Below are positions 9,139 to 18,824 of a stretch of 64,000 nucleotides of DNA, in pieces. The notes under the pieces were generated by a model that searched no databases, was not told the origin of the DNA, and saw only the letters and a program-made list of their open reading frames with translations. Each line of letters begins with the position of its first letter. Positions within the stretch are counted from its first letter, which is position 1. The DNA comes from Paracoccus sp. MC1862. Its GTDB lineage: Bacteria > Pseudomonadota > Alphaproteobacteria > Rhodobacterales > Rhodobacteraceae. The DNA lies in the NCBI RefSeq assembly GCF_016617715.1, contig NZ_CP067225.1:2046001-2110000 (forward strand), in the 5' to 3' direction. A program made the translations under genes and the position numbers.

Positions 9139-10140
9139 TCAGCCGGCGTAATGCCCGGTCTGGTGCCAGCGCCAGGCATCCGAGATCATCGTCTGCAGGT
9201 TGGACCGATGCGGCTGCCAGCCGAGGACCCGGCCCGCCTTTTCGCTGCCCGACACCAGCTTGACCGCATCGCCGCCCCGGCGCGGCCCTTCGACCATCGG
9301 CACGGCGCGGTTGGTGACATGGCGTGACTGGTCCAGCACCTCGCGCACCGAGAAGCCGTTGCCGGTGCCGAGACAGAAGACCTCGGTGCCGCCCTGCGGC
9401 AGCTTGCCTTCGCTTCGCAGCCAGGTCAGCCCCAGCACATGGGCATCGACCAGATCCATGACATGGACATAGTCGCGGATGCATGTGCCGTCCGGCGTCG
9501 GATAGTCGGTGCCGTGGATCGTCAGCGCGTCGCGCTTGCCGTCAATGGCGTCGAGAATCAGGGGGATCAGGTGCGTTTCCGGCTGGTGGAACTCGCCCAC
9601 CTCGCTGTCGGGGTCGGCGCCGGCGACGTTGAAATAGCGGAAGATGACAGACCGCAGCCCATGCGCATCGCCGAAGTCGCGCAGCATGTCCTCGATCGCG
9701 CGCTTGGAGGCGCCATAGGAATTCAGCGGCGCCTGCGCCGAGTCCTCGTCCAGCACCACGCCGTCCTGGTCGCCATAGGTCGCGCAGGTCGAGCTGAAGA
9801 CAAAGTCGCGGACACCGGCCGCCACCGTGGCCTCGATCAGGTTCAGCGAGGCGCAGACATTGCCGCGCCAGTACTTGCCCGGCTCGCGCATCGCCTCGCC
9901 TACCTGGCTGAGGGCGGCGAAATGCATGACGGCCACGGGCTTGTGGGTGGCGAAGACCTGATCCAGCCGGGCGCGGTCCATCAGGTCGCCTTCCTCGAAG
10001 GGGCCGAACTTCACCGCCTCGCGCCAGCCGGTGCAAAGGTTGTCATAGGTGACGGGCAGAAAACCGGCTGCCGCCAGCGCCTTGCAGGCGTGCGAGCCGA
10101 TATAGCCGGCGCCGCCGGTCACGAGAACCTTGCCGGCCAT
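9139..10140 (-). CDS. galE: UDP-glucose 4-epimerase GalE
   Basis: Interconverts UDP-glucose and UDP-galactose for surface glycans. 333 residues with the NAD-binding VTGGAGYIGSHACKAL motif at the N-terminus and the extended-SDR catalytic region SSTCATYGD and NSYGASKRAIEDML (Tyr and Lys). The start ATG 10140 lies three bases after the galU stop, and the gene continues directly into a glycosyltransferase, giving a galU-galE-GT operon. Confidence 0.95.
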   Translation of the reverse strand: MAGKVLVTGGAGYIGSHACKALAAAGFLPVTYDNLCTGWREAVKFGPFEEGDLMDRARLDQVFATHKPVAVMHFAALSQVGEAMREPGKYWRGNVCASLNLIEATVAAGVRDFVFSSTCATYGDQDGVVLDEDSAQAPLNSYGASKRAIEDMLRDFGDAHGLRSVIFRYFNVAGADPDSEVGEFHQPETHLIPLILDAIDGKRDALTIHGTDYPTPDGTCIRDYVHVMDLVDAHVLGLTWLRSEGKLPQGGTEVFCLGTGNGFSVREVLDQSRHVTNRAVPMVEGPRRGGDAVKLVSGSEKAGRVLGWQPHRSNLQTMISDAWRWHQTGHYAG

Positions 10141-10143
10141 CGG

Positions 10144-11034
10144 TTATTCCGCGGCCTTCCGCATCGCCATGACTTCGTGAAGATAGTCGGCGAATTCGTC
10201 CTTCAGCTCGTCGCGCGCAAGGCCGAAGGCCACTGTTGCCTGCAGGAAGCCCGCCTTGGACCCGCAGTCGTAACGCTGCCCGCGGAAGCGCAGGCCGAAG
10301 ACGTCGCGGCCTTCCTCGATCTCGTCGGCGATGGCGTCGGTCAACTGGATCTCGCCGCCCGCGCCCTGCTTGAGCTTGTTGAGATTCTCCATCACCGTCG
10401 GCGCGAGGATGTAGCGGCCGATCACGGCGAGGTTCGAGGGCGGGTTGTCCTTGGGCTTTTCCACCATGCCGCGGGCGCGGACGATGGCGCCCATGTCCTC
10501 GGCCACGTCAAGGACGCCGTAGGACTTGGTCTTTTCCAGCGGCACTTCCATGGTCGCGACCATGCTGCCGCCGGTTTCGGCATGGGCCTCGATCATCTGC
10601 TGCAGGCAGGGCGGCTCGCCCATCACCACGTCGTCGGTCAGCACCACGGCAAAGGGTTCATCGTGGATCAGGCGGCGGGCGCACCAGACGGCATGGCCGA
10701 GGCCCATGGCCTTGTGCTGGCGGATATAGGCGATGGCGCCCGATTCCATGTTGGTCTGGCGCAGCACCTCCAGCAGCTCGTCCTTGCCGGCCTTGCGCAG
10801 CGTGTTTTCCAGTTCATGCGCGTGGTCGAAGTAATCTTCCAGCGCCCCCTTGCCGCGCGAGGTGACGAAGATGAATTCCTTGATTCCGGCCGCTCGGGCC
10901 TCGTCGATGGCGTATTGGATCAGGGGGCGGTCGACCAGCGTCATGATCTCTTTCGGGATCGACTTGGTGGCAGGCAGGAAGCGCGTGCCCAGACCCGCCA
11001 CCGGGAAGATGGCCTTCGTGACCTTGCGATTCAT
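10144..11034 (-). CDS. galU: UTP-glucose-1-phosphate uridylyltransferase GalU
   Basis: Makes UDP-glucose from UTP and glucose-1-phosphate. 296 residues with the nucleotidyltransferase motif AIFPVAGLGTRFLPATKSIPKE at the N-terminus (given here over residues 8-29) and downstream VVLTDDVVM and GGEIQLTDA. ATG 11034 is taken because the family begins at MNRKVTKA. First gene of the apparent galU-galE-GT operon, supplying UDP-glucose and UDP-galactose. Confidence 0.95.
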   Translation of the reverse strand: MNRKVTKAIFPVAGLGTRFLPATKSIPKEIMTLVDRPLIQYAIDEARAAGIKEFIFVTSRGKGALEDYFDHAHELENTLRKAGKDELLEVLRQTNMESGAIAYIRQHKAMGLGHAVWCARRLIHDEPFAVVLTDDVVMGEPPCLQQMIEAHAETGGSMVATMEVPLEKTKSYGVLDVAEDMGAIVRARGMVEKPKDNPPSNLAVIGRYILAPTVMENLNKLKQGAGGEIQLTDAIADEIEEGRDVFGLRFRGQRYDCGSKAGFLQATVAFGLARDELKDEFADYLHEVMAMRKAAE

Positions 11035-11180
11035 CTTGGACTCCAGATCTGTCAATCCTGCGTGCCAGCTTATCCTACGCCCGCCGCACTGCGGCAAGTC
11101 GTCTTGAAGTTATCGTATGACCAAATGACGCAAATGCCGCGGAGTTCTGCCGAAACAGACAGCATTTCGGCGGGAAATGG

Positions 11181-11981
11181 TCAGGCCATCCCCATCCGGC
11201 GCATCATCGATTCGATCCGGGGAACGTCCTCGGGATTGTTCAGTTCCCAGAACTCGCGGCCCTGCGCCTGCACCTCGATGCAGAGAACCGGGCGGCCGTG
11301 TTCCAGGAAGCGCAACTGTTCCAGTCCTTCCAGCCGTTCAAGCCGCCCCTCGGGCCAGCTTGCATAGGCGGTCAGCGCGTCCGGCCGATAGGCGTAGACG
11401 CCAACATGGTGGAACACCGGGCTCGGCGCGCTCAGGGGGACCTCATGGGGGACGAAGGGGATGACTTCCTTCGAGAAATAGAGCGCACGGTTGTCGGTGC
11501 CGAAGACCGCCGTTGTGCCCCCCACCCGGCCCGCGGCGCGGTCGGCCAGCAGGTCGGCGCGCATCGCGCCCGAGCAGTTCAGGACCGGCGTCGCCACTTC
11601 GGCACCAGGCCGGGCGCGCAGGCCGGCGATCAGATCCTCGACAAACCAGGCCGGCGTCAGCGGCGCGTCGCCCTGCAGGTTGACGATCATCTCGGGGGTT
11701 TTGGGCAAGCCCGCCAGCACCTCGGCGCAGCGTTCGGTTCCGTTGCGGCAGTCCGGCGAGGTCATCGCCACCTCGGCCCCGAAGTCCGCGGCATGATCGG
11801 CGATCCGGCTGTCGTCCGTCGCGACAATGACCCGCGAAACGCCCTTCACTGCTCGTGCGGCCTCCCAACTGCGGCGAATCAAGGACCGGGTCTGCCCCTC
11901 AGCCCCGCGCAGTTCGACCAACGGCTTGCCCGGATAGCGGGTCGAGGCGAAGCGGGCGGGGATTACGATGACGACAGACAT
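11181..11981 (-). CDS. kdsB: 3-deoxy-manno-octulosonate cytidylyltransferase (CMP-Kdo synthetase)
   Basis: Activates Kdo as CMP-Kdo for lipopolysaccharide core or capsule linker. 266 residues starting VVIVIPARFASTRYPGKPL, with VIVATDDSRIADHA and NLQGDAPLTP, the signatures of the family. The ATG at 11981 lies four bases from the cysQ stop, so the two are probably cotranscribed. Its setting beside a polysaccharide-type ABC permease fits capsule or LPS work. Confidence 0.88.
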   Translation of the reverse strand: MSVVIVIPARFASTRYPGKPLVELRGAEGQTRSLIRRSWEAARAVKGVSRVIVATDDSRIADHAADFGAEVAMTSPDCRNGTERCAEVLAGLPKTPEMIVNLQGDAPLTPAWFVEDLIAGLRARPGAEVATPVLNCSGAMRADLLADRAAGRVGGTTAVFGTDNRALYFSKEVIPFVPHEVPLSAPSPVFHHVGVYAYRPDALTAYASWPEGRLERLEGLEQLRFLEHGRPVLCIEVQAQGREFWELNNPEDVPRIESMMRRMGMA

Positions 11982-11985
11982 GCCC

Positions 11986-12786
11986 TCAGCCCCTCGGGTG
12001 CAGCAGGACGCCCGGCGCGTAGGCGATGAAGAAGGGGTTTTCGAAGCCGGGCTTGCCATAGGTCAGGGGCGTGTGGTCGTCGAAGCGCACGACCTCGCCC
12101 CCCGCGCCGCGCAGCACCGCATCGCCCGCTGCCGTATCCCATTCCATGGTGCGCCCGAGACGAGGATACAGATCGGCCTCTCCGGTCGCCACCAGGCAGA
12201 ACTTGAGCGAGGACCCCGCCGAGGTCATGTCGCGCACGCCGTATTGCGCGATATAGTCGTCCGTTGCCTGATCGCGGTGGGATTTCGAGGCCACCACCAT
12301 CAGCCCGCGGTTGTCGGGCGTGGCATTGACGCCGATGGGGCGGATCGCGCCCGGCTCGGGTCCGAAGGGGCCGTTTTCCTCGACCGAGCCGCCGTCGGCT
12401 GCGGTGTAGAACAGCCGCCCCTTGGCCGGGGCATAGACAACACCACGCACCGGCACGCCGTCCTGCACGAAGGCGATGTTGACGGTGAAGTCGCCGCGCC
12501 GCTGCACGAACTCCTTGGTGCCGTCCAGCGGATCGACGATCAGGAAGCTGGTCAGGGACTGGCCATGGGTCTCGACCTGTTCCTCGGTCACAAGCGGGAT
12601 GTCGGGGAAGGCTGCGCGCAGCCCTTCGGAGATCAGCGCGTCCGCGGCCTCGTCGGCCTCGGTCACCGGCGAGGCGTCGGTCTTGGACCGCACGGCAAAG
12701 TCGGGGCCTTCGTAGATTTCCATGATCCGGGCGCCCGCGGCGAGGGCAAGGCGGCGCATCTCGAACGTCAGTCGGTCGAATTGCAT
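11986..12786 (-). CDS. cysQ: 3'(2'),5'-bisphosphate nucleotidase CysQ
   Basis: Hydrolyses PAP (and PAPS) to AMP, removing the inhibitory by-product of sulfotransferases and of sulfate assimilation. 266 residues with inositol-monophosphatase-fold metal motifs: DASPVTEADEAADALI, VTEEQ, and FLIVDPLDGTKEFVQ, plus the C-terminal WDTAAGDAVLRGAGG. The start ATG 12786 (MQFDRLTFEMRR) follows a GGAAAT-type ribosome binding site. It may serve the sulfotransferase at 3691-5070. Confidence 0.9.
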   Translation of the reverse strand: MQFDRLTFEMRRLALAAGARIMEIYEGPDFAVRSKTDASPVTEADEAADALISEGLRAAFPDIPLVTEEQVETHGQSLTSFLIVDPLDGTKEFVQRRGDFTVNIAFVQDGVPVRGVVYAPAKGRLFYTAADGGSVEENGPFGPEPGAIRPIGVNATPDNRGLMVVASKSHRDQATDDYIAQYGVRDMTSAGSSLKFCLVATGEADLYPRLGRTMEWDTAAGDAVLRGAGGEVVRFDDHTPLTYGKPGFENPFFIAYAPGVLLHPRG

Positions 12787-12944
12787 GGATATTTCCTTGT
12801 CAGGCGCCCAGGGCAGCGAGCCTGCGCGGTTGAATGGCGGCTTTCTGCGACTTATGATCGGCTCTCGGACGATGAGCAAGCGATGGCGCTCGGGTCCGCT
12901 TTCAGGTCGCCCCCGGCGGCCGCCAAGCCGAAGGGGGCCGGTCC

Positions 12945-13766
12945 ATGTTCGTCCAGCGCAAAACCCGCAGCATGGGCGGCGCGGTCTTCACGACGGCGGC
13001 GCTGATCTATCACCAGACGGTCCAGAACCTGCGGCAGACGCACCGCAACGCCATTGTCGGGCTGCTGCTGACGATGCTGCAGGCATCGATCATGATCCTC
13101 GCCTTCTTCCTGATGTATGTCGTCATTGGCGTCCGCTCGGCGCCGTTGCGGGGCGATTTCATGCTGTTCATCATGAGCGGGATTTTCCTGTTCATGGCCT
13201 TCAATCAATGCCTGGCCAAGGTCGCGACCGCAGGCAAGTCCACCAGCGCCATGCTGAAGCACGGACCGATGAACACCGCCATCTCGATGTGCGGGGCGGC
13301 ACTGGCGGCGCTTTACAACAACGTGCTGTCGGCCCTGGTGCTGGTGGGGCTTTACCATGTGCTGTGGCAACCGATCGAGATCGAGAACTGGCGCGGTGCG
13401 CTGGGGATGATGATCTTCGCCTGGTTCTCAGGCGGGACCATCGGGCTGATCCTGCTGTCCATCACCACCTGGTTGCCCGAGATCGGGCCGATGCTGTCGC
13501 GGATCATCCGGCGGGTGAACATGATCGCCTCGGGCAAGATGTTTGTCGCCAACATGATGCCGACCTTCATGCTGAACCTGTTCGACTGGAACCCGCTGTT
13601 CCACCTGATCGACCAGAACCGGGGCTTCGTCTTCATCAACTACACGCCCCACAATTCGAACCTGAGCTATCCGTTCTACTTCACCCTGACCGCGCTGATG
13701 ATCGGGCTGATGGCCGAGTTCGTGACCCGCAACGCCATCTCGCTCAGCTGGAACGCGGCGCGCTAA
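12945..13766 (+). CDS. ABC-2 type polysaccharide exporter permease (KpsM-like)
   Basis: 273 residues with about six membrane segments, including NAIVGLLLTMLQASIMILAF and IGLILLSITTW, and the ABC-2 permease layout seen in capsule and O-antigen exporters. The partner ATPase is not in this window. It lies divergent from cysQ-kdsB and overlaps the end of alkB tail-to-tail by four bases. Likely moves a surface polysaccharide across the inner membrane. Confidence 0.75.
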   Translation: MFVQRKTRSMGGAVFTTAALIYHQTVQNLRQTHRNAIVGLLLTMLQASIMILAFFLMYVVIGVRSAPLRGDFMLFIMSGIFLFMAFNQCLAKVATAGKSTSAMLKHGPMNTAISMCGAALAALYNNVLSALVLVGLYHVLWQPIEIENWRGALGMMIFAWFSGGTIGLILLSITTWLPEIGPMLSRIIRRVNMIASGKMFVANMMPTFMLNLFDWNPLFHLIDQNRGFVFINYTPHNSNLSYPFYFTLTALMIGLMAEFVTRNAISLSWNAAR

Positions 13767-14413
13767 GCGGTCGGCGCGACCACCCGCAGCGTCAGGTTGA
13801 CGCGGCCGCCGCCAGGCACCAGCGCAGAACTGCCCGGACGGATGCGGTCGATGCCGTGATGCGTCAGCCGCGCCGCGCCCGCCATCACCACCACGTCGCC
13901 CGATTGCAGCCAGAGGCTTTCGGTCGCCCCGCCGCGTTCCAGGTTGCCGATGCGGAACAGGGCCTCGTCGCCCAGGCTGACCGAGACCACGGGCCAATGC
14001 AGTTCCGCCTCGTCGCGGTCCTGGTGCAGCCCCATCCGCGCGCCGTCGCGGTAGAGGTTCACGAGGCAACTGTCGGGTAGCACCGGCACGCCTGTCACAC
14101 GTTGCCACAGGTCCAGCAGCATGGGTGGGATCGGCGGCCAGGGACGACCATCGGGCTGCGCCGGCTCATAGCGATAGCCGCGCCGGTCGGTGGTCCAGCC
14201 CAGGGCGCCGGCCGAGGTCATCGCGACCGACAGGGGCTTACCCCAGCGCGTCACCGGTCGCAGCGGCGGGGCCTCGGTCCAGATGCGCCCGACTGCGGCC
14301 ATCAGGGCGGCCTGCGCAGGCGCATCCAGAAAGCCCCTGTGGATGGCAAAGCCCCGAACCACGAGCGGCGCGGCGCTTTCTGCGGCATTCGGCGAACTCT
14401 CTGCAATCGTCAT
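13763..14413 (-). CDS. alkB: Alpha-ketoglutarate-dependent dioxygenase AlkB
   Basis: Repairs 1-methyladenine and 3-methylcytosine by oxidative demethylation. 216 residues, the same length as E. coli AlkB. The Fe(II) ligands are visible as HQDRDE (HxD) and LTHHGI, and the 2-oxoglutarate-binding arginines lie in GRVNLTLRVV. ATG 14413 is chosen over the upstream in-frame codon at 14440 because it begins the family-like region. No neighbouring ada-like gene is present. Confidence 0.9.
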   Translation of the reverse strand: MTIAESSPNAAESAAPLVVRGFAIHRGFLDAPAQAALMAAVGRIWTEAPPLRPVTRWGKPLSVAMTSAGALGWTTDRRGYRYEPAQPDGRPWPPIPPMLLDLWQRVTGVPVLPDSCLVNLYRDGARMGLHQDRDEAELHWPVVSVSLGDEALFRIGNLERGGATESLWLQSGDVVVMAGAARLTHHGIDRIRPGSSALVPGGGRVNLTLRVVAPTA

Positions 14414-14433
14414 GAAATCCTCGGGTGGCGGCG

Positions 14434-14461
14434 CTTGCACGCCTTGAACGCCGCCTTATAT
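14434..14461 (+). promoter_or_regulatory. Possible heat-shock (RpoH-type) promoter of dnaK
   Basis: CTTGCA (14434-14439), a 16-base spacer and TTATAT (14456-14461) resemble an alphaproteobacterial sigma-32 promoter, about 115 bases upstream of dnaK. This is inferred from consensus and position only; the CTTGAA at 14443 is too close to TTATAT to be the -35 box. Confidence 0.4.
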
Positions 14462-14575
14462 AGCCATCGAACCACCCGGGTTCAGGCCCGGAAAGAACTC
14501 CACCAAGGGATAGGGGCGCGGGGGCCGCGTACGGACCCGCACCCCGCACCATCGCCTCAAGAAAGGTAAAAACGC

Positions 14576-16486
14576 ATGGCCAAAGTCATCGGGATCGACC
14601 TAGGGACCACCAACAGCTGCGTCGCCATCATGGACGGCAGCCAGCCGCGTGTGATCGAAAACGCAGAGGGTGCGCGCACGACCCCCTCGATCGTCGCCTT
14701 CACCGAAAGCGAACGGCTCGTCGGCCAGCCGGCCAAGCGCCAGGCCGTCACAAACCCGGAAAACACCATCTTCGCCGTCAAGCGGCTGATCGGCCGCCGC
14801 GTGGGCGATGCCGAGGTCGAAAAGGACCGCAACCTCGTCCCCTACAAGATCGTGGACGGCGGCAACGGCGATGCCTGGGTGCAGGTCCGGGACGAGAAAT
14901 ATTCCCCCTCGCAGATCAGCGCGATGATCCTTCAGAAGATGAAGGAAACCGCCGAATCCTATCTGGGCGAGAAGGTCGATCAGGCGGTCATCACCGTGCC
15001 GGCCTATTTCAACGACGCCCAGCGTCAGGCGACCAAGGACGCGGGCAAGATCGCGGGCCTGGAAGTCCTGCGGATCATCAACGAACCGACCGCCGCCGCG
15101 CTGGCCTACGGGCTGGACAAGAAGGAAAGCCGGACGATCGCGGTCTATGACCTCGGCGGCGGCACCTTCGACATCACCATCCTGGAAATCGACGATGGCC
15201 TCTTCGAGGTGAAATCGACCAACGGGGACACGTTCCTCGGCGGCGAGGACTTCGACATGCGGATCGTCAATTACCTCGCCGACGAGTTCAAGAAGGAACA
15301 CGGCGTCGACCTGACCCGCGACAAGATGGCGCTGCAGCGGCTGAAGGAAGCCGCCGAGAAGGCCAAGATCGAACTGTCGTCGTCCAGCCAGACCGAGATC
15401 AACCAGCCGTTCATCTCGATGGACAAGAACTCGGGCACACCGCTGCACATGGTCGTCAAGCTGACCCGCGCCAAGCTGGAATCACTGGTGGGCGACCTGA
15501 TCAAGGCGACGCTGAAGCCCTGTCAGGCCGCGCTGAAGGATGCCGGGCTGGCGAAAGGCGACATCGATGAGGTGGTGCTGGTCGGCGGCATGACCCGAAT
15601 GCCCAAAGTGATCGAGGAAGTGACCTCGTTCTTCGGCAAGGAACCCCACAAGGGCGTCAACCCCGACGAGGTGGTGGCGCTGGGCGCGGCCATCCAGGCC
15701 GGCGTGCTGCAGGGTGACGTCAAGGACGTCGTGCTGCTGGACGTGACGCCGCTGAGCCTTGGCATCGAGACGCTGGGTGGTGTCTTCACCCGGCTGATCG
15801 ACCGCAACACCACCATTCCCACCAAGAAGTCGCAGACCTTCTCGACCGCCGAGGACAATCAGAACGCGGTGACGATCCGGGTCTTCCAGGGCGAGCGCGA
15901 GATGGCCTCGGACAACAAACTGCTGGGCCAGTTCAACCTTGAGGATATTCCCCCCGCGCCGCGCGGGATGCCGCAGATCGAGGTGACCTTCGACATCGAC
16001 GCCAACGGCATCGTCTCGGTTTCCGCCAAGGACAAGGGCACCGGCAAGACCCAGAACATCACGATCCAAGCCTCGGGCGGGCTGTCCGACGAGGATATCG
16101 ACAAGATGGTCAAGGACGCCGAGGCCAATGCCGAGGCCGACAAGGGCCGCCGCGAACTGGTCGAGACCCGGAACCAGGCCGAAAGCCTGCTGCACTCGAC
16201 CCGCAAGTCGCTGGACGAACACGGGGACAAGGTGGACAGCTCGACCGTCGAGGCGATCGAACTGGCGGTGAACGCGCTGGAAGAGGCGCTCAAGTCCGAG
16301 GACGTCGGCAAGATCAAGGGTGGCATCCAGAACCTGATGGACGCCTCGATGAAGCTGGGCGAGGCGATCTACAAGTCCAGCCAGTCCGATGAGCCCCAGG
16401 GGCGGGATGCCGACGCGCCCCGCGACCTGGACGACGACATTGTCGACGCCGATTTCGAGGATCTCGGCGAAAACAAGCGCAAGTAA
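14576..16486 (+). CDS. dnaK: Chaperone DnaK (Hsp70)
   Basis: ATP-driven folding chaperone of the cytoplasm. 636 residues. The nucleotide-binding domain begins [17 protein letters not shown] and contains [15 protein letters not shown] and [13 protein letters not shown]; the substrate domain has [16 protein letters not shown]; the acidic tail ends [18 protein letters not shown]. An AAGAAAGG ribosome binding site precedes ATG 14576. A terminator separates it from dnaJ, so dnaJ may receive only read-through or its own transcription. Confidence 0.98.
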   Translation: MAKVIGIDLGTTNSCVAIMDGSQPRVIENAEGARTTPSIVAFTESERLVGQPAKRQAVTNPENTIFAVKRLIGRRVGDAEVEKDRNLVPYKIVDGGNGDAWVQVRDEKYSPSQISAMILQKMKETAESYLGEKVDQAVITVPAYFNDAQRQATKDAGKIAGLEVLRIINEPTAAALAYGLDKKESRTIAVYDLGGGTFDITILEIDDGLFEVKSTNGDTFLGGEDFDMRIVNYLADEFKKEHGVDLTRDKMALQRLKEAAEKAKIELSSSSQTEINQPFISMDKNSGTPLHMVVKLTRAKLESLVGDLIKATLKPCQAALKDAGLAKGDIDEVVLVGGMTRMPKVIEEVTSFFGKEPHKGVNPDEVVALGAAIQAGVLQGDVKDVVLLDVTPLSLGIETLGGVFTRLIDRNTTIPTKKSQTFSTAEDNQNAVTIRVFQGEREMASDNKLLGQFNLEDIPPAPRGMPQIEVTFDIDANGIVSVSAKDKGTGKTQNITIQASGGLSDEDIDKMVKDAEANAEADKGRRELVETRNQAESLLHSTRKSLDEHGDKVDSSTVEAIELAVNALEEALKSEDVGKIKGGIQNLMDASMKLGEAIYKSSQSDEPQGRDADAPRDLDDDIVDADFEDLGENKRK

Positions 16487-16502
16487 GCGCGGTGAGGCAA
16501 GC

Positions 16503-16536
16503 GACCGGCCCGCGCCACCCCGCGGGCCGGTCTTTT
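16503..16536 (+). terminator. Rho-independent terminator between dnaK and dnaJ
   Basis: A perfect 12-bp GC stem (GACCGGCCCGCG, 16503-16514, pairing with 16521-16532) with a six-base loop is followed by TTTT. It would end or attenuate dnaK transcription before dnaJ. Confidence 0.8.
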
Positions 16537-16581
16537 CATGAAGGACCGGCCCTCGCGACGGTCCAAGGTTGACGGACGACC

Positions 16582-17727
16582 ATGGCAAAGCGCGACTACT
16601 ACGACATTCTGGGGATCGCTCGCGGCGCATCGGCCGACGAGATCAAGCGGGCCTACCGCAACAAGGCCAAGGCGCTGCACCCGGACTTGAACCCGGACTG
16701 CAAGGTCTCGGAAACCGACTTCAAGGAGGTCAACGAGGCCTACGAATGTCTCAAGGATCCCCAGCGCAAGGCGGCCTATGACCGCTTCGGCCATGCGGCC
16801 TTCGAGGGCGGCGGCTTCGGCAACGGCCGCGCCCCGCAGGGCGATTTCGGCGCGGCCTTCGCGGATGTCTTCGAGGACCTGTTCGGCGAGTTCGTGGGCG
16901 CCCGTTCCGGCGGCCGGACCCGTCCGTCCCGTGGACAGGACCTGCGCTATGACCTGCGGGTGACGCTGGAGGAGGCTTTCCGCGGCATCGAGAGGACCAT
17001 CACCGTTCCGGGCGCCGTCGCTTGCGGATCGTGCAACGGCACCGGCGCCGAGGGCGCGGTCGAGCCGACCTCCTGCCCCACCTGTTCCGGCATGGGCAAG
17101 GTCCGGGCGAGCCAAGGCTTTTTCACTGTCGAGCGCACCTGCCCGACCTGCAGCGGCAACGGCCAGATCGTCAAGAACCCCTGCAAGTCCTGCGCGGGCG
17201 CGGGCCGCGTGGCACAGGACCGCAGCCTGTCGGTGGTGATCCCGGCGGGCGTCGAATCCGGCACCCGCATCCGTCTGGCGGGCGAAGGTGAAGCCGGCGT
17301 TCGGGGCGGTCCTTCGGGCGACCTTTATATCTTCGTCGAGGTGCGCGAGCATCCGATCTTCATCCGCGACGGCCGTACGCTCGCCTGTCAGGTGCCGGTC
17401 GGCATGGCCACTGCCGCGCTGGGGGGCGAGGTCGAGGTGCCGACGATCGACGGCGGCCGCTCGCGCGTCAAGGTGCCGGCGGGTAGCCAGACCGGCCGGC
17501 AGATGCGCCTGCGCGGCAAGGGGATGCCGCCCTTGCGCCACGGCGCGGGCCTGAACGGCGAGCCGGGCGACATGGTGATCGAACTGGTCGTCGAGACCCC
17601 GGTGAACCTGACCGCCCGGCAAAAGGAACTGCTGCGTGAGTTCGAAGGCATCGCCGCCGACAACCATCCGCAGACGGACAGCTTCTTTTCCAAGATCAAA
17701 GGCTTCTGGGAAGGTCTGGGCACCTGA
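16582..17727 (+). CDS. dnaJ: Co-chaperone DnaJ (Hsp40)
   Basis: Stimulates DnaK ATPase and delivers substrates. 381 residues: J domain (residues 1-70, DYYDILGI and the HPD tripeptide in LHPDLNP), Gly/Phe linker, four zinc-binding CxxCxGxG repeats (CGSCNGTG, CPTCSGMG, CPTCSGNG, CKSCAGAG), then two beta-barrel substrate domains. The HPD segment is LHPDLNPDCKVSETDF rather than the usual HPDRNP. Follows dnaK in the same direction, as in most alphaproteobacteria. Confidence 0.96.
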   Translation: MAKRDYYDILGIARGASADEIKRAYRNKAKALHPDLNPDCKVSETDFKEVNEAYECLKDPQRKAAYDRFGHAAFEGGGFGNGRAPQGDFGAAFADVFEDLFGEFVGARSGGRTRPSRGQDLRYDLRVTLEEAFRGIERTITVPGAVACGSCNGTGAEGAVEPTSCPTCSGMGKVRASQGFFTVERTCPTCSGNGQIVKNPCKSCAGAGRVAQDRSLSVVIPAGVESGTRIRLAGEGEAGVRGGPSGDLYIFVEVREHPIFIRDGRTLACQVPVGMATAALGGEVEVPTIDGGRSRVKVPAGSQTGRQMRLRGKGMPPLRHGAGLNGEPGDMVIELVVETPVNLTARQKELLREFEGIAADNHPQTDSFFSKIKGFWEGLGT

Positions 17728-17773
17728 TCAGACATTAACCGCATCTTAACCCCACTGGGACAATCTGGGGGGC

Positions 17774-18565
17774 ATGAGCAAGAATCATGCCTTTCAGGAA
17801 GCTCCGGCCCCGCTTTCAGGCTTCGTTCCCGCCGAGGATGATTGCATCGCCGCGCCGAACGCGCGGGCGGGGATGAAGGCCCGTCTGCCCAGCTATATCG
17901 CCGACCATCGCGCCCGGCTGCGCGACCGCTTCATGCAGGGTGGCGCCATGGCGATGCCGGAATATGAACTGCTGGAACTGATCCTGTTCCGCGCCGTGCC
18001 GCGACAGGACATGAAGCCGGTGGCGCGGCGGCTGCTGGACCGTTTCGGCGATTTCAACCGGGTGCTGTCGGCCGATCCGGCGCAACTGACGCAGGTCGAG
18101 GGCGTCGGCCCTGCCATTGTCACCGAGTTGAAGATCATCGAGGCCGCAGCCCAGCGGCTTGCCCGGTCGAAGGTCATCAACCGCCCGGTGCTGACCAGTT
18201 GGGACGCGCTGCTGGATTATTGCCACACAACCATGGCCCATGGCAGGATCGAGCAGTTCCGGGTGCTTTACCTTGACCGCAAGAATGTGCTGATCGCCGA
18301 CGACGAACAGGCGCGCGGCACGGTGGATCATGTGCCCGTCTATCCGCGCGAGATAGTCCGCCGGGCGCTGGAACTGAACGCCAGCGCCATGATCCTGGTT
18401 CACAATCACCCCTCGGGCGACCCGACCCCAAGTGCTGCCGACATCGACATGACCCGCCAGATCGTGGCGGCAGCGGCAACAATGGGGATCACCGTCCACG
18501 ACCATCTCATCATCGGGAAAAGCCGCGAGTTGAGCTTCCGCAGCACCGGGCTTCTGGCGCCCTGA
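17774..18565 (+). CDS. radC: RadC family JAMM/MPN+ protein
   Basis: 263 residues. A helix-hairpin-helix segment (QVEGVGPAIVTELK) precedes the JAMM metalloprotease-like core with its HNHPSGDPTPS motif and downstream Asp. The biochemical role of RadC is unsettled; the old DNA repair assignment is disputed. An ATG at 17774 fits the family. It starts 46 bases after dnaJ. Confidence 0.92.
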   Translation: MSKNHAFQEAPAPLSGFVPAEDDCIAAPNARAGMKARLPSYIADHRARLRDRFMQGGAMAMPEYELLELILFRAVPRQDMKPVARRLLDRFGDFNRVLSADPAQLTQVEGVGPAIVTELKIIEAAAQRLARSKVINRPVLTSWDALLDYCHTTMAHGRIEQFRVLYLDRKNVLIADDEQARGTVDHVPVYPREIVRRALELNASAMILVHNHPSGDPTPSAADIDMTRQIVAAAATMGITVHDHLIIGKSRELSFRSTGLLAP

Positions 18566-18824
18566 AGGCCCTGACGGGGGCGCCACGGCGGGAAGTCCCG
18601 AAGGGGCAGCCTGGGGTCATGTCAGGTGCGCCAGAATGTCGGATCTCCGATCGGCGCGTTTCAGGGGGGCGGCAGAGCCGCGAAGCCGGAACAGTGGACC
18701 TTGCCCTCCAGGGATGGCCTGCAGGTGCCCTGAACGGCGGGGCCGAACCTCGTTCTCGCCGCGCGGGACTGGACAGCGGATGAATCGCTCGCATGATGCG
18801 GCACAAAGGACTTGCGGGGGCGAC

